Below are positions 54,181 through 63,595 of a DNA stretch of 64,000 nucleotides, piece after piece. Both the position numbers and the translations under genes were made by a program. Position 1 is the first letter of the stretch; each line of letters begins with the position of its first letter. This stretch comes from Mesorhizobium loti (GTDB taxonomy: Bacteria; Pseudomonadota; Alphaproteobacteria; Rhizobiales; Rhizobiaceae): contig AP017605.1 of assembly GCA_002356515.1 (NCBI GenBank), positions 4,163,001 to 4,227,000 on the forward strand. The letters run 5' to 3'. The notes under the pieces were generated by a model that saw only the letters and a list, made by a program, of their open reading frames with translations, was not told where the DNA came from and did no database searches.

Positions 54181-54830
54181 CTGTCCCGGTCGCGCAGCTC
54201 GCGCATCATGAGAGCAGCCTCAGTGCGGTTTCGCACGTGGAGTTTCGACAGCACCCCGGTCATGTGGTGCTTGACCGTCTTCTCCTGCAGCTCCAGGCGC
54301 AAGGCAACCTCCTTATTGCTGAGGCCTTCCGCCACCAGCCGCAGGATTTCCGTCTGTCGTTCGGTCAAATGCCGCAACCGATCCGCCATGCCGTCGGCGG
54401 GGTGCGGCGACTGGAGATCGGAAAGCAGCCGCGCCGACAGCGTCGGCGTCAGATAGCTCTCGCCGGCCGCCACGTTGTGCAGGATGTCGGCGAGTGCGCG
54501 CGACCCGACACCCTTGAGGATATAGCCTTGCACTCCTGCGTTCAGGGCCTTGGTTACATCGGCATTGGCCTCCGAAACGGTCAGCATGACGATCTTCTGT
54601 GCGGGATGGTCGGTAAGGATGCTTGCAACCGCGGCCAGGCCGCCGCCCGGCATGGAGATGTCGAGCAGCAATATGTCGGGCTGCACCGTCGAGGCGATGC
54701 GTTCGGCGTCCTGCGCCGTCGCCCCCTCGCCGACGATCTCGAAGCCTCCGATCTCCGACAGGCTGCGCGTCACACCTTCACGAAACAGCGGGTGATCGTC
54801 GACAATGGCAATCCGAATGACCCCAATCAT
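54168..54830 (-). CDS. NarL/LuxR-family response regulator
   Basis: A 220-residue response regulator. Receiver domain: acidic pair Asp11-Asp12, phospho-acceptor Asp57 (PDILLLDISMPGG), Thr84 and Lys106. HTH at about 150-205 (LTERQTEILRLVAEGLSNKEVALRLELQEKTVKHH). It overlaps the histidine kinase gene by four bases, so they form a cognate pair. Targets unknown. Confidence 0.94.
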   Translation of the reverse strand: MIGVIRIAIVDDHPLFREGVTRSLSEIGGFEIVGEGATAQDAERIASTVQPDILLLDISMPGGGLAAVASILTDHPAQKIVMLTVSEANADVTKALNAGVQGYILKGVGSRALADILHNVAAGESYLTPTLSARLLSDLQSPHPADGMADRLRHLTERQTEILRLVAEGLSNKEVALRLELQEKTVKHHMTGVLSKLHVRNRTEAALMMRELRDRDRNRS

Positions 54831-56218
54831 GCTTGCTCCTCGATCGAAAGACTGATCACCAATCGCGTGCCTTGCGCTCCGGTCAAGGTCTGGAACTGGC
54901 CGCCAATGCTTTCGACCCGCTCCCTGAGGCCGGCGAGCCCCAGCCCCTCGACCCGCGCCGGGTCGAAGCCCGGCCCGCCATCCGACACTTCGACAAAAAG
55001 CCTGCCGCTCTTCATCCCGGCGCGCACCGCCTGGTCCTTGGCCCGCCCGTGGCGATAGGCGTTGTTCAGCCCTTCCTGCACGAAACGGTAGATGCTGATC
55101 TTCTCGGAGGCGCCGGGTTCGGGCAAATGCCTGGGCAGTGTGAGCGTCACCGACGTTCCCGTCCGGCGCTGATGTTCGTCAACGGCCAGCCGCAATATGT
55201 CCATCGTGGCGGCCGTCTCTATCTGCGGCAGCACGAGGCCGGTGCAGATACCGCGTATTTCGCGCATCGCATCCTCCAGCGTCTTGCGGATCATCGCGAC
55301 CTCGGTCGAGCGGTTTTCGCCCCAATGGCCGTCGCCGGAAAAGATCGGGCTGTCCATGCGCAGCGCCGCCAGGGCCACGAGTTGCGCCGGTCCGTCATGC
55401 AGGTCGGCGCCGATCCGGCGCAGATATCGTTCGTTGAGTGCGGTGGCGCGGCGGGACGCCCGTTGCACACGCTGGCGCAAGGCGCTGTTTTGCGTCACCA
55501 GGCCCTGCAACTCCGCCACCTGGCGGCGCAGCGCACCGCGTTGATCGTCGATGGTGCGGCTGGCGCGCAGCACGATGCCCGACAAGAGCAGAAAGGCCGC
55601 CAAGGTGGTGCCGGCCACGACCAGCCAGCTCGACAGCAGGGCGGAAGCCAGCGTGGCCTTGAAATCGCTGGCGACCTCGTAGAATTCGGTGACGGCCACC
55701 ACCTCGCCGGACCAGGGCTCGCGAACGGGATTGTAGATCTCCAGCAACGGTACGCCCGCGGACCGCTCCTTCTCTTCGTTTTCGTCGAACGTGTCGAACT
55801 GGGCAACGACGCTGCCTTGGAAGGCGGAACGCAGATGGCCGTTCAGGTCGAAGCGGCGGCCGGTCAAAGCCGAGTCCTTCGAATAGAGGATCGTGCCGTC
55901 GCGTCGCCAGAGCCTGAACGAGACCAGGCGCTTGCCGAGCGCGCCCTGGCCGAGCGTCTCGTCGAGCGCCTGCTTGACGGAATCGCTGAGCTCCTCGCTT
56001 TTGCGCAGATCGGGCAGCAGCGGCGCAATCACGCTATCGACATAAAGCGCCGTCGTGGCTGCCGAATTGCGGGTGACGCCATCCCGGATCTGCGTCGTCA
56101 CCCAGGAGCCCACCACGAGCATGACGGCCAGAAGGCCAAAGCCGCCGGCAACGAGGAATTGCAGGGCAAGGGAAAGCTCGCTCCAGCGTCGCGCCAAGTT
56201 CTGCAGAATACGAATCAT
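54827..56218 (-). CDS. NarX/DegS-type sensor histidine kinase
   Basis: A 463-residue kinase with two transmembrane helices (about 13-37 and 190-215) flanking a periplasmic sensor. A coiled coil follows, then HisKA_3 with the phosphorylated His in IGADLHDGPAQLVALAALR. The HATPase domain has EGLNNAYRHGRA and DGGPGFDPARVEGLGLAGLRERV. It phosphorylates the overlapping response regulator. ATG 56218 is preferred to longer starts. The signal sensed is unknown. Confidence 0.92.
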   Translation of the reverse strand: MIRILQNLARRWSELSLALQFLVAGGFGLLAVMLVVGSWVTTQIRDGVTRNSAATTALYVDSVIAPLLPDLRKSEELSDSVKQALDETLGQGALGKRLVSFRLWRRDGTILYSKDSALTGRRFDLNGHLRSAFQGSVVAQFDTFDENEEKERSAGVPLLEIYNPVREPWSGEVVAVTEFYEVASDFKATLASALLSSWLVVAGTTLAAFLLLSGIVLRASRTIDDQRGALRRQVAELQGLVTQNSALRQRVQRASRRATALNERYLRRIGADLHDGPAQLVALAALRMDSPIFSGDGHWGENRSTEVAMIRKTLEDAMREIRGICTGLVLPQIETAATMDILRLAVDEHQRRTGTSVTLTLPRHLPEPGASEKISIYRFVQEGLNNAYRHGRAKDQAVRAGMKSGRLFVEVSDGGPGFDPARVEGLGLAGLRERVESIGGQFQTLTGAQGTRLVISLSIEEQA

Positions 56219-56386
56219 GAGCCCCTGACCGCCCCCTCCATCGACAGCCGGGCGACAGCGGTACATTGAGCCTCAGTCTTGCCGTTGCCAAGGCCTTCGT
56301 TAGAACGAGGTCGCTTGACGTGTCGGCATGCTTGCGAAACAAGGTCCGCGGCACATGCGGCGCAGCCGCTTTGAAGGGGACGGACG

Positions 56387-56725
56387 TTGAGTTTTTCTGG
56401 GTTGCTGCAGCTTGGCTTTTCGACGGTGATCTTCCTTTTGGCGGCGACCGCCGCCAAGCAGTGGGGACTGGCGCCGAGCCTGGGCAAGATCCTTTTGACG
56501 CTCGCGCTCTATTCGCTGGGCAATCTGATCATGCTGCGGCTGATTCGCGAATTCGGCATGTCGGTGTCGTTCAGTCTCTCGGCGGTCATCCAGCTGGTCT
56601 CGGTCAACGTCGTGGCGCTGGTGTTTTTCGGCGAGCGCGTCAATGCGCTGCAGGCCAGCGGCATCGTGCTGGCGATCGCCGCAGTGGCGCTGATCACGCT
56701 CGGGCCCTATCTGCAGGGGCGTTGA
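56387..56725 (+). CDS. SMR/EamA-like small four-helix transporter
   Basis: A 112-residue membrane protein with four hydrophobic helices (STVIFLLAATAAKQWGLAP, ILLTLALYSLGNLIMLRLI, SFSLSAVIQLVSVNVVALVFF, ASGIVLAIAAVALITLGPYL), similar to small multidrug resistance or EamA-half proteins. The start appears to be TTG at 56387 with AAGGGGA upstream. The usual membrane Glu of SMR pumps is not in helix 1, so the function is open. A PAP2 phosphatase gene follows after 28 bp. Confidence 0.75.
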   Translation: MSFSGLLQLGFSTVIFLLAATAAKQWGLAPSLGKILLTLALYSLGNLIMLRLIREFGMSVSFSLSAVIQLVSVNVVALVFFGERVNALQASGIVLAIAAVALITLGPYLQGR

Positions 56726-56753
56726 CCGAGATGAAGACCGCGACACCGGCCCG

Positions 56754-57455
56754 ATGAAAGACACCGCAAGCACCTTGCTTAACCGCATCGAATTCCCGGT
56801 CTTGCTGGCCGGCCTGGTCATCGCTGGCGGGCTGTGGGGGTTCGAGGAGTTGATGGAGGTGGCGCGTGCCACCACGCCGCACGCCTTCGACACCGAAATC
56901 CTGCTTGCCTTCCGCCAAGCGGGCCAGCCTGGCATTCCCTTAGGCCCGCCATGGCTGGAAGGGGCGGTGCGCGACATCACCAGCCTCGGCAGCACCAGCG
57001 TGCTGGTGCTGATCACGGCGGCGATGATCATCTATCTCATGTTGATCCGCAGGCCCGGGGCCGCGCTTCTCATCTTCGTCGCGGTGGCCGGCGGCCAGGT
57101 TCTGTCGAGCCTGCTGAAGCTCGGCGTCGATCGGCCCCGGCCCGAACTCGTTTCGCATCTGGTCAGCGAGACGTCGCTTTCCTTCCCGAGCGGCCACGCC
57201 ATGCTGTCGGCGGTGACCTATCTCACGCTCGGTTCGCTGGCGGCGCGCTTCGTGCATGGAAGGGCGACGAAGATCTACGTCTTGTCGCTCGCCGTGCTGA
57301 CAACGGTGCTGGTCGGCATCAGCCGCATCTATCTCGGCGTCCACTGGCCGTCCGATGTGCTGGCAGGCTGGTGCGCGGGCTTCGCCTGGGCGATGCTGTG
57401 CTGGTTGGCGGCGCGGCTTCTGCAGCGGCGCAAGGTGGTGAGCGACGATGCCTGA
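56754..57455 (+). CDS. PAP2-family phosphatase
   Basis: A 233-residue membrane phosphatase with five or six helices. The three catalytic motifs are present: KLGVDRPRPE (KxxxxxxRP), PSGHAM (PSGH) and SRIYLGVHWPSDVLAG (SRxxxxxHxxxD). It likely dephosphorylates a lipid phosphate such as phosphatidic acid or undecaprenyl pyrophosphate. It lies 28 bp after the SMR-like gene, probably one transcript. Confidence 0.93.
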   Translation: MKDTASTLLNRIEFPVLLAGLVIAGGLWGFEELMEVARATTPHAFDTEILLAFRQAGQPGIPLGPPWLEGAVRDITSLGSTSVLVLITAAMIIYLMLIRRPGAALLIFVAVAGGQVLSSLLKLGVDRPRPELVSHLVSETSLSFPSGHAMLSAVTYLTLGSLAARFVHGRATKIYVLSLAVLTTVLVGISRIYLGVHWPSDVLAGWCAGFAWAMLCWLAARLLQRRKVVSDDA

Positions 57456-57890
57456 TGGCGCCTGACCGGGCTTGCGCTCAGATCAATCTGTTGATGAGGT
57501 GTCCGCCACAGCCTGCCAGTGCCAGAACCATCGACAGCAAGCATGCCGATGTCATTAAGGCCTTGAAAACAGTCAACCGCGTTACCCCCTGCCCCAGATC
57601 GACAACACCCTAGCCTGCAACCCTCGGGAAGTATCGGGAAAAATGGACAATCAGGCGGGTCCGGCCGATGATCACTGCCGCGCAGATGCGTGCCGCAAGG
57701 CCTTGGCCGGCATCGACCAGAAGACGCTCGCCGAGCGCGCAGGTGTTTCGCTTCCGACCATACAGCGCATGGAAGCGAGCGATGGCCACTGGTGACCTAC
57801 GCCGCGTCGATCAAGGACGCGCGGGCGCAGCTGGCGGGGACGCCGGCGCGTGCTGTGCGACGCGCTTTAGGCTGCCTGCCGGCTCGGATA
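57456..57890. other. Intergenic region with a regulator remnant
   Basis: No intact gene was seen. The decayed XRE fragment at 57668-57796 is the only recognisable content. Confidence 0.45.
57668..57796 (+). pseudogene. Decayed XRE-type regulator fragment
   Basis: The frame starts MITAAQMRAAR. After a one-base deletion it continues in another frame as LAGIDQKTLAERAGVSLPTI, then QRMEASDGHW and a stop. Intact relatives of this common rhizobial XRE protein continue for about 25 more residues. Both the frameshift and the early stop point to a pseudogene. Confidence 0.65.
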
Positions 57891-58613
57891 TCAGCCCCGC
57901 AATTCTTCCGCGTGCGCCTTCGCCAGGTCGGCCATGCTGTCGAAGCGGAAATCCACGGTCGGTACGTCGCCGGGGTTCATTGTGGCGCCGAAGCCCCGAT
58001 CCGCATGCCGGCGATAGATCCAGCACGATGTCAGGCCGAAGCGGTTGGCGGGAGCGTGATCGTGGAACATGCTTTCCGCGGTGTGCAGGATCTCTCGCTT
58101 CTCTATCCCGATCGTACCGAGCTTTTCGAGCATATAGTCGAAGTTCCGGTCGGACGGTTTGTAGGAGCCGATATCTTCCGCGGTGTAGATCGCGTCGAAA
58201 TCCACGCCGAGCTTCTTGTTGCTGAACGAGAAGCTTTTATTGTCGACGTTGGAGAGGATGATCAGCTTGTAGTGCTTTTTGAGATATCGCAAGGCTTCAG
58301 CGGAGTCGGCAAAAGCCGGCCAATCCTTCACGCTTTCGCCATACGCCACGCATTCCTCGGGGGTGACGATGACACCCCACTCTTCCGCAAGTCGCTTGTA
58401 GACGATCGGCAGGAGGTCGCGGTAGCGTTTCCCCGGCGTCCATTTCTGCTGGCTGGCTTCGTGCCGTGCGTGCGCCTCGAGAATGTCGTTCCGGCTCAAG
58501 CTGCGGGCAGCCCGTTCGGTCAGCGGCTTCAGGCCGTCGATCATGCCGGATTCCCAATCGATCAGAGTGCCGTAGCAGTCGAAAGTCAGGGCTTTGAAAT
58601 CTGTGAGCTTCAT
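57891..58613 (-). CDS. Haloacid dehalogenase, type II-like HAD hydrolase
   Basis: A 240-residue HAD protein. Motif I is TFDCYGTLIDWESGM with the nucleophilic Asp; motif II IILSNVDNKSF; motif III KPSDRNFDYML; motif IV is near ILHTAESMFHDHAPA. L-2-haloacid dehalogenase annotation is usual for this group, but the substrate is not proven. AGGAGG precedes ATG 58613. Confidence 0.9.
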   Translation of the reverse strand: MKLTDFKALTFDCYGTLIDWESGMIDGLKPLTERAARSLSRNDILEAHARHEASQQKWTPGKRYRDLLPIVYKRLAEEWGVIVTPEECVAYGESVKDWPAFADSAEALRYLKKHYKLIILSNVDNKSFSFSNKKLGVDFDAIYTAEDIGSYKPSDRNFDYMLEKLGTIGIEKREILHTAESMFHDHAPANRFGLTSCWIYRRHADRGFGATMNPGDVPTVDFRFDSMADLAKAHAEELRG

Positions 58614-58696
58614 GGGTTTGCCTCCTGTGATGTCCATGCGTGAAGCGACGCCGGCATGGATGGCGATCAATCGTGAGGTCGATTTCGCCTCGGGGA

Positions 58697-59623
58697 TTAG
58701 CCGACATGCTGCTGGCTGGGCTGAAAGTCCTTCAATGCCGCGCTGCCTGACGAGGTGAACCAGACGCCGAACAGTGTCACCGCAAGGCCAACCAACATCG
58801 CCTTCGAAAGCGGCTCGCCGAACAGCGACCAGCCCCAGAGCATCGTCACCGGTGGGCTGAGATAGAGCACGCTGCTGACCTGTGAGGCGGTGTAGAGGCG
58901 CAGGCTTGCATAATATGTGCCGTAGCAGAAGAAGGTCGAAAACAGCACCAGCCAGGCAATGCCGAATCCGAACCGGCCATCAAGCGGCGGCATCAGCCCG
59001 CCATTCCATTTTGCGCAAGCGGCGAAAAGGATCGCTGCCGTCAGGCATTGAATGCACAGGCTCTGATGGATGGGCATATGGATCGTCCCCATCCGCTTCT
59101 GCACCAGGGTTGCCAGCGCCAGAACCATCATGGAAGCGACTGTCAACACATATGCCCAGGCCGGGGCCGTACCGAGGGTCAGGCTGTCCAGCGAGACGAT
59201 GAGAACGCCCGTCACGCCGAGAGCCGTTCCGGTCCATTGTCTCCCGGTCAATCGGTGTCCCAGAACCGGCTGCGACAAGGCCGCGATGGCGAGAGGCACA
59301 AGATCGGAAATCAGTGCGACAAGGCCGGTCGGCACGCGCTGGCCGATGGCAAGCGCGAATCCGCCGAGATAGAGGAACATCATCGCCACGCCGAAGACCA
59401 TCTGCTGGACCAGCGCGTGGGCGCTTATGCGCGGTCCGATCAGGAGAGCAAATGGCAAGAGGATCAATCCGGACATCAGTGTCCGCCAGAACAGCACCAG
59501 CATGACATCGGCATTCTCGCTGGCGTAGCGGATGCCGACGAAGCCGGAACTCCAGCTTATGACCAGCGCCGTTGCCATCATTGGCCATACGAGGCGATGG
59601 GTTTTGGTGGGCAGGAGCGTCAT
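58697..59623 (-). CDS. EamA-family (DMT) transporter
   Basis: A 308-residue permease of ten transmembrane helices with two EamA repeats (WSSGFVGIRYASENADVMLV; second repeat around VLYLSPPVTMLWGWSLFGEPLSKAML). Such proteins export amino acids or metabolites. It is divergent from a LysR gene at 59829, its probable regulator. Confidence 0.9.
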   Translation of the reverse strand: MTLLPTKTHRLVWPMMATALVISWSSGFVGIRYASENADVMLVLFWRTLMSGLILLPFALLIGPRISAHALVQQMVFGVAMMFLYLGGFALAIGQRVPTGLVALISDLVPLAIAALSQPVLGHRLTGRQWTGTALGVTGVLIVSLDSLTLGTAPAWAYVLTVASMMVLALATLVQKRMGTIHMPIHQSLCIQCLTAAILFAACAKWNGGLMPPLDGRFGFGIAWLVLFSTFFCYGTYYASLRLYTASQVSSVLYLSPPVTMLWGWSLFGEPLSKAMLVGLAVTLFGVWFTSSGSAALKDFQPSQQHVG

Positions 59624-59828
59624 GGCGTCTCTTCAGTCAGGCGCCCGTGTCCCGGAAGCGGATCACGGCCAATTTCGGCGCGGACTATTGACGGCACGCA
59701 CGCGCCTTTGCACATGACAAATTTCGATATGATCATGAAGAAGCCCGAAATTCGGCATACCAACTTGCCTGAAGGGCATCAGAGGATCAGAAATTGGCGC
59801 ACCACTTTGGTTCTGAACGAGGATTGTC

Positions 59829-60719
59829 ATGGCCGGACTGATGAGCCGCCGCCTGGATGTCGACGCCTTGCGCGCCTTGGTCGCGATCGAGAAGCATGGC
59901 GGCGTCACGCGCGCGGCCGAAATTCTCGGCCTGTCGCAGTCGGCCGTCAGCCACAAAGTCAGGCGACTGGAAACGAGCCTCGACTGTGAAATCCTCACCC
60001 GGAAAGCCAACGCGCCGATGTTCACCACGGCCGGACAGGATCTGCTTGGCTATGCGCGGCGCATTCTGGGCATCCATGACGAGGCGGTTCTGAGCCTGTC
60101 GAAAAGTCCTTTGCAAGGCAAGATCGCGCTGGGAATGACCGAGGATACGACGTGCACGGACCTTTCGCGCATCCTTGGCCGCTTCCGCCGACTCTACCCG
60201 GAGGTGAGCGTCCGCACGCAGGTGCGCATGAGCCTCGTGTTGCAGGAGCAGCTTAGCCTGGGAGCCCTCGATGCAGCCATCATCCAGGTGTTCCAGCACG
60301 AGGTCCGCCCCGCCGACATCCTTCTCTTTCGCGAGACCCTGCATTGGGTGAAATCGCGCGACCTGGTCCTGTCGACGGGGAAGCCGGTCCCGTTTCTGTC
60401 CTTCGATGAAAATTGCTTCTACCGGCGCTGGGGCATCGATGTCGGCCAGGACGAGGATACGGTGTTGGAGACCGTGTTCGAATGCTCCAGCGCAGCCGGA
60501 ATCATTGCAGGCGTGACCGCCGGGCTCGGCGTCGCACTCTTGAGCCAGCGCTACCTGCAGCCCGACATGGAGATTGTCGCCGACAAATTCCCCAAGCCCC
60601 CAGACCTCGCCTATGTCATCAGGCGCGCACGCGCCCCCAGGAACCCCGCGCTCGAGACTTTGGTCAGGGAGATCGAGGCGGAGGTCAAGCGTTACGGGGT
60701 GCTTCAGATCGCCGTCTGA
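59829..60719 (+). CDS. LysR-family transcriptional regulator
   Basis: A 296-residue LTTR. Winged HTH at about residues 8-68 (LDVDALRALVAIEKHGGVTRAAEILGLSQSAVSHKVRRLE). Substrate-binding domain follows (GKIALGMTEDTTCTDLSRIL...). It is divergently placed to the EamA transporter, the classical arrangement for a LysR-controlled exporter. The inducer is unknown. Confidence 0.93.
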   Translation: MAGLMSRRLDVDALRALVAIEKHGGVTRAAEILGLSQSAVSHKVRRLETSLDCEILTRKANAPMFTTAGQDLLGYARRILGIHDEAVLSLSKSPLQGKIALGMTEDTTCTDLSRILGRFRRLYPEVSVRTQVRMSLVLQEQLSLGALDAAIIQVFQHEVRPADILLFRETLHWVKSRDLVLSTGKPVPFLSFDENCFYRRWGIDVGQDEDTVLETVFECSSAAGIIAGVTAGLGVALLSQRYLQPDMEIVADKFPKPPDLAYVIRRARAPRNPALETLVREIEAEVKRYGVLQIAV

Positions 60720-60750
60720 GCGCGTCGCGCTGCGAAAGCTGGCTGGTCGC

Positions 60751-61377
60751 CTATTCCTGAAGCGATCTCGGACCGCTGACGAACGGGCTGCCCCGGACGT
60801 AGAATCGCAGCAGGCGGTCGGCATCCCTAGTGATGCCGATCCTGATGCCTTGCCCGATCTCGCCTGGCTCGAAGTCATCGCTTGCAAGCCATAACGGGCC
60901 TCGCTGGCAGAGGTCGAGCCCGTCGAGCGAACGATCGATCCGCAGCGCCGCCGCCAGCCGGCCCGGCCCGCGCGCCAGGTCGCGCAGGCGCTCGACGCCG
61001 CGATTGCGCCGCATGATTTCGATGCCTTCGAGCGGCTCGAGCGCCCGGATCAGGACACCGGTGCCGATCCCCGGCATCTCGCTCGAGACATTGAGCATCA
61101 TGGAGACGCCATAGGCGAGATAGACATAGGCGTGGCCGCGCTCGAGGAACAGCGAACGGTTGCGCGGGGTCATCCCCCTGAAACCATGCCCGGCGGCGTC
61201 GCCGACGATATAGGCTTCGGTCTCGACGATGCGGCCGCTGGCCATACCCTCAGGCAACGCCCGCACCACCAGCTTGCCGATGAGGAAGCGGGCAAGAGCG
61301 ACTGTGTCGTTCGGCAGCTCCGCACGAGCGATCGGCGGATGATCGGTCTCGTGGCTCACGGTATCCGCTCGACCCAT
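60751..61377 (-). CDS. 3-methyladenine (alkyladenine) DNA glycosylase
   Basis: A 208-residue AAG/MPG-family base-excision enzyme: LARFLIGKLVVRALPEG, RIVETEAYIVGDAAGHGFRG with the catalytic Glu, RNRSLFLERGHAYVYLAYGV and GTGVLIRALEPLEG. It removes alkylated purines from DNA. Its start overlaps the preceding NTF2-like gene by 22 bp. Confidence 0.93.
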   Translation of the reverse strand: MGRADTVSHETDHPPIARAELPNDTVALARFLIGKLVVRALPEGMASGRIVETEAYIVGDAAGHGFRGMTPRNRSLFLERGHAYVYLAYGVSMMLNVSSEMPGIGTGVLIRALEPLEGIEIMRRNRGVERLRDLARGPGRLAAALRIDRSLDGLDLCQRGPLWLASDDFEPGEIGQGIRIGITRDADRLLRFYVRGSPFVSGPRSLQE

Positions 61378-61736
61378 TGCGCGCGCGACGGTCCCGGCTC
61401 GAACGGGTCGCTGAAATACTGAGTCTCGCGGGCCACCTTGCCGTCGAGGAATTCCATGATGCTGACCGTATAGGACGGCCGCCCGTCATAGGTCAGGACA
61501 TATTCGGTGACCCAAAGGTCTTCAGCGCCGCTGATCCGCCGCACGCTGAAGCGTTTGCGGTTCGGCTGCGCGGCACGGGACGACTGGATGTTGCGCCGCC
61601 CGCGGATGCGCTCGCCCGATTGCGGATAGTCGAGCACCGCATCCTCCCGGTAGATCTCATGCTCGGCCTCAAAGTCACCAGCATCGGAGGCAGCCCAGTG
61701 GCGATCCAGAGCCGCCCGGATTTCTCGGCAGTCCAT
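61356..61736 (-). CDS. SnoaL/NTF2-like small protein
   Basis: A 126-residue protein with the NTF2-like cone fold pattern: REIRAALDRHWAASDAGDFEAEHEIYREDAVLDYPQSGERI, TEYVLTYDGRPSYTVSIMEF, RETQYFSDPFEP. Members are isomerases, hydrolases or ligand binders; none can be assigned. AGGAGG precedes ATG 61736. It overlaps the glycosylase gene and is co-transcribed with it. Confidence 0.85.
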   Translation of the reverse strand: MDCREIRAALDRHWAASDAGDFEAEHEIYREDAVLDYPQSGERIRGRRNIQSSRAAQPNRKRFSVRRISGAEDLWVTEYVLTYDGRPSYTVSIMEFLDGKVARETQYFSDPFEPGPSRAQWVERIP

Positions 61737-61840
61737 GTCAAACCTCCTCGACCACCATTGCCGTGGGATGGACCGTCGTAGCACGGTCCACCCCACGGCT
61801 GTTAGCGCAGGTGCAGTGGAGAGGTCAGGAGCGCCGCCTC

Positions 61841-62701
61841 TCAGTCGAGCTTCAGCGCCGCCACTTCGCCCTCGTTCATCAGCGGCACGTAGAGGATCGA
61901 CTTGCCGTCGGTGCCGATGTCGGCGCTGCCCGGCTTGAAATGCGCCACCGCCTCCGGCGCACCGCCAACCTTGTAGCGGTAGAGCGTGCCGGTCATGTAG
62001 GCGGTGGCATAGATGGTTTCGCCGAGGACGATGACGCCGTCGAGGTCGGCGAATGTCTGCGCGCCGGGCAGCGGTGAAATCGCCTTGCTGGCGAGGTCGA
62101 CCGACAGCAGGCCGCCCGGCGCCGCCGTGCTGAAGTCTGGCTTGATGCCCTTGCCCCAGGAGGCGACGATCAGCCTGTTACCATCGGCGAAGACGCCGTT
62201 GGGCGAGGCGAGCAGCGGGTCCCTGACGAACAGCTCCGGTTTGTCGCCGTCGACGCGGTAGATCGTGTCGGCCAGCATGTCGCTGACATAGACCTTGCCT
62301 GTCTGGTCCGAGGTCATGTCGTTGAGGAAGACGGCATTCGGCACCGCGATGCTGGCAACGAGCTTGCCGCTGGCGAGATCAACGACGCGGACCTTGGTGA
62401 TGTCGGCGACATAGAGCTTGCCGCCCGATATCGCCATGCCCTTGGGCGCGTCCATGCCGTCGGTCCAGTGCTGGGTCACCGTCTTGCCGTCCAGGGACAG
62501 CACCGAGAGATAACCGTTGCCGTCGGCCTCGCCCGGATTGCCGACGATGTTGGAAACGATGATGCGATTGTTGGCGGCGTCGAACAGCGCCGATTCCGGC
62601 TGTTCGAGGCCGGTGGCGCGCCAGAGTTCGCCGGCCCGGGCGGCGGGTGCGGTCGCGATGCCGATGGCGGCGACAAAGGCTGAGAGGATGAGGCGGTTCA
62701 T
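61841..62701 (-). CDS. Exported SMP-30/gluconolactonase-like beta-propeller protein
   Basis: A 286-residue protein with a signal peptide ending APAARA. The body has repeated propeller blades (PESALFDAANNRIIVSNI, PKGMAISGGKLYVADI, FLNDMTSDQTGKVYVSDM, PNGVFADGNRLIVASW), matching SMP-30/LRE-like folds. The substrate is unknown. It is divergent from the XRE-type regulator at 62816 with shared CGATAC motifs between. Confidence 0.85.
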   Translation of the reverse strand: MNRLILSAFVAAIGIATAPAARAGELWRATGLEQPESALFDAANNRIIVSNIVGNPGEADGNGYLSVLSLDGKTVTQHWTDGMDAPKGMAISGGKLYVADITKVRVVDLASGKLVASIAVPNAVFLNDMTSDQTGKVYVSDMLADTIYRVDGDKPELFVRDPLLASPNGVFADGNRLIVASWGKGIKPDFSTAAPGGLLSVDLASKAISPLPGAQTFADLDGVIVLGETIYATAYMTGTLYRYKVGGAPEAVAHFKPGSADIGTDGKSILYVPLMNEGEVAALKLD

Positions 62702-62741
62702 GGCTGTTCTCCTGTGATGACAGGCGGAGAGCTAGGATTTT

Positions 62742-62789
62742 CGATACTTTTCCGAAAGCTCGATTACCACTAGTATCGAGTATCGATAC
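62742..62789. promoter_or_regulatory. Cluster of CGATAC/GTATCG motifs
   Basis: CGATACT (62742-62748), AGTATCG (62772-62778) and the perfect palindrome GTATCGATAC (62780-62789) lie in the 114-bp gap between the divergent SMP-30-like and XRE-type genes. They are likely operator sites for the XRE-type protein. Confidence 0.6.
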
Positions 62790-62815
62790 GAAATCGCTGG
62801 CAAGAGGTGCATGCC

Positions 62816-63595
62816 ATGAACGGTCTGATCTTCGAGGCGCTGAAGCGGACGCTGAAGGCCAGGGGCGTCACCTATCGCGAACTTGCCGAACGCATGGGCG
62901 TTTCCGAGCCGACGGTGAAGCGCATCTTCCACGAGAAGAACTGCAAGCTCGACCGGCTGATGGAGATCTGCACCGCCGCCGGCGTCGAGCTGGAAAACGT
63001 GCTCGGCTCGATGAACCGCGGGCCGGGACCGGTCAACCACATCGCGCCCGAGATCGAGCGCCGGCTCGCCGGCCGTCCGGCGCTGCTGTTCATCTTCGTC
63101 ATGCTGTCGGAAAAATTCACGCCCGAAGGCATCATGCGTTCGCAAGGCCTGAGCGAAGCCTCGATGTTCCTTTACCTGCGTGACCTCGAGGAACTCGGCC
63201 TGATCGCGCTCGGCCGGGGTCTTTCGGCAAGATTGCTGGTCGAGACGCCGATCCAGTGGAATTTCGAGGGGCCGCTCAGGCCGCTGTTCGAGATGACCAA
63301 CAAGAATTTCATCGGCTGGGCCATCACCCATATCGAGAAGGAGGCGACCTTCGTCAGCTTCTCCAGGCGGATGCGGCCGGAGACGGCGGAGATGGTGCGC
63401 CGCGAGGCCGAAGAGCTGGCCGAACGCGCCAAACTGCTCGCCCATCACGATCAGCACACGACGCCCGAGGACGCGCTGACCGGCTACAAATTCACGTTTG
63501 CCTTTGGGGCGACGCCGTTCCCCGCGATCATGCCGATCGGCCCGCACCCGCGCGATGCGGGTGCACAGGTGGGCAGGCCGCGTATGCCGGCATAG
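62816..63595 (+). CDS. XRE-type HTH regulator with large C-terminal domain
   Basis: A 259-residue regulator. The N-terminal HTH (residues 5-60; RGVTYRELAERMGVSEPTVKRIFHEKNCKLDRLMEIC) is followed by a 190-residue C-terminal domain including LSEKFTPEGIMRSQGLSEASMF and LRDLEELGLIALGRGLSARLL, perhaps a second winged helix and sensor part. ATG 62816 follows AGAGG. It probably regulates itself and the divergent SMP-30-like gene. Confidence 0.87.
   Translation: MNGLIFEALKRTLKARGVTYRELAERMGVSEPTVKRIFHEKNCKLDRLMEICTAAGVELENVLGSMNRGPGPVNHIAPEIERRLAGRPALLFIFVMLSEKFTPEGIMRSQGLSEASMFLYLRDLEELGLIALGRGLSARLLVETPIQWNFEGPLRPLFEMTNKNFIGWAITHIEKEATFVSFSRRMRPETAEMVRREAEELAERAKLLAHHDQHTTPEDALTGYKFTFAFGATPFPAIMPIGPHPRDAGAQVGRPRMPA

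Noticed and set aside
54833..56269. 478-residue open frame antisense to the histidine kinase
   Set aside because: The kinase on the minus strand has intact HisKA_3 and HATPase motifs; this frame has none.
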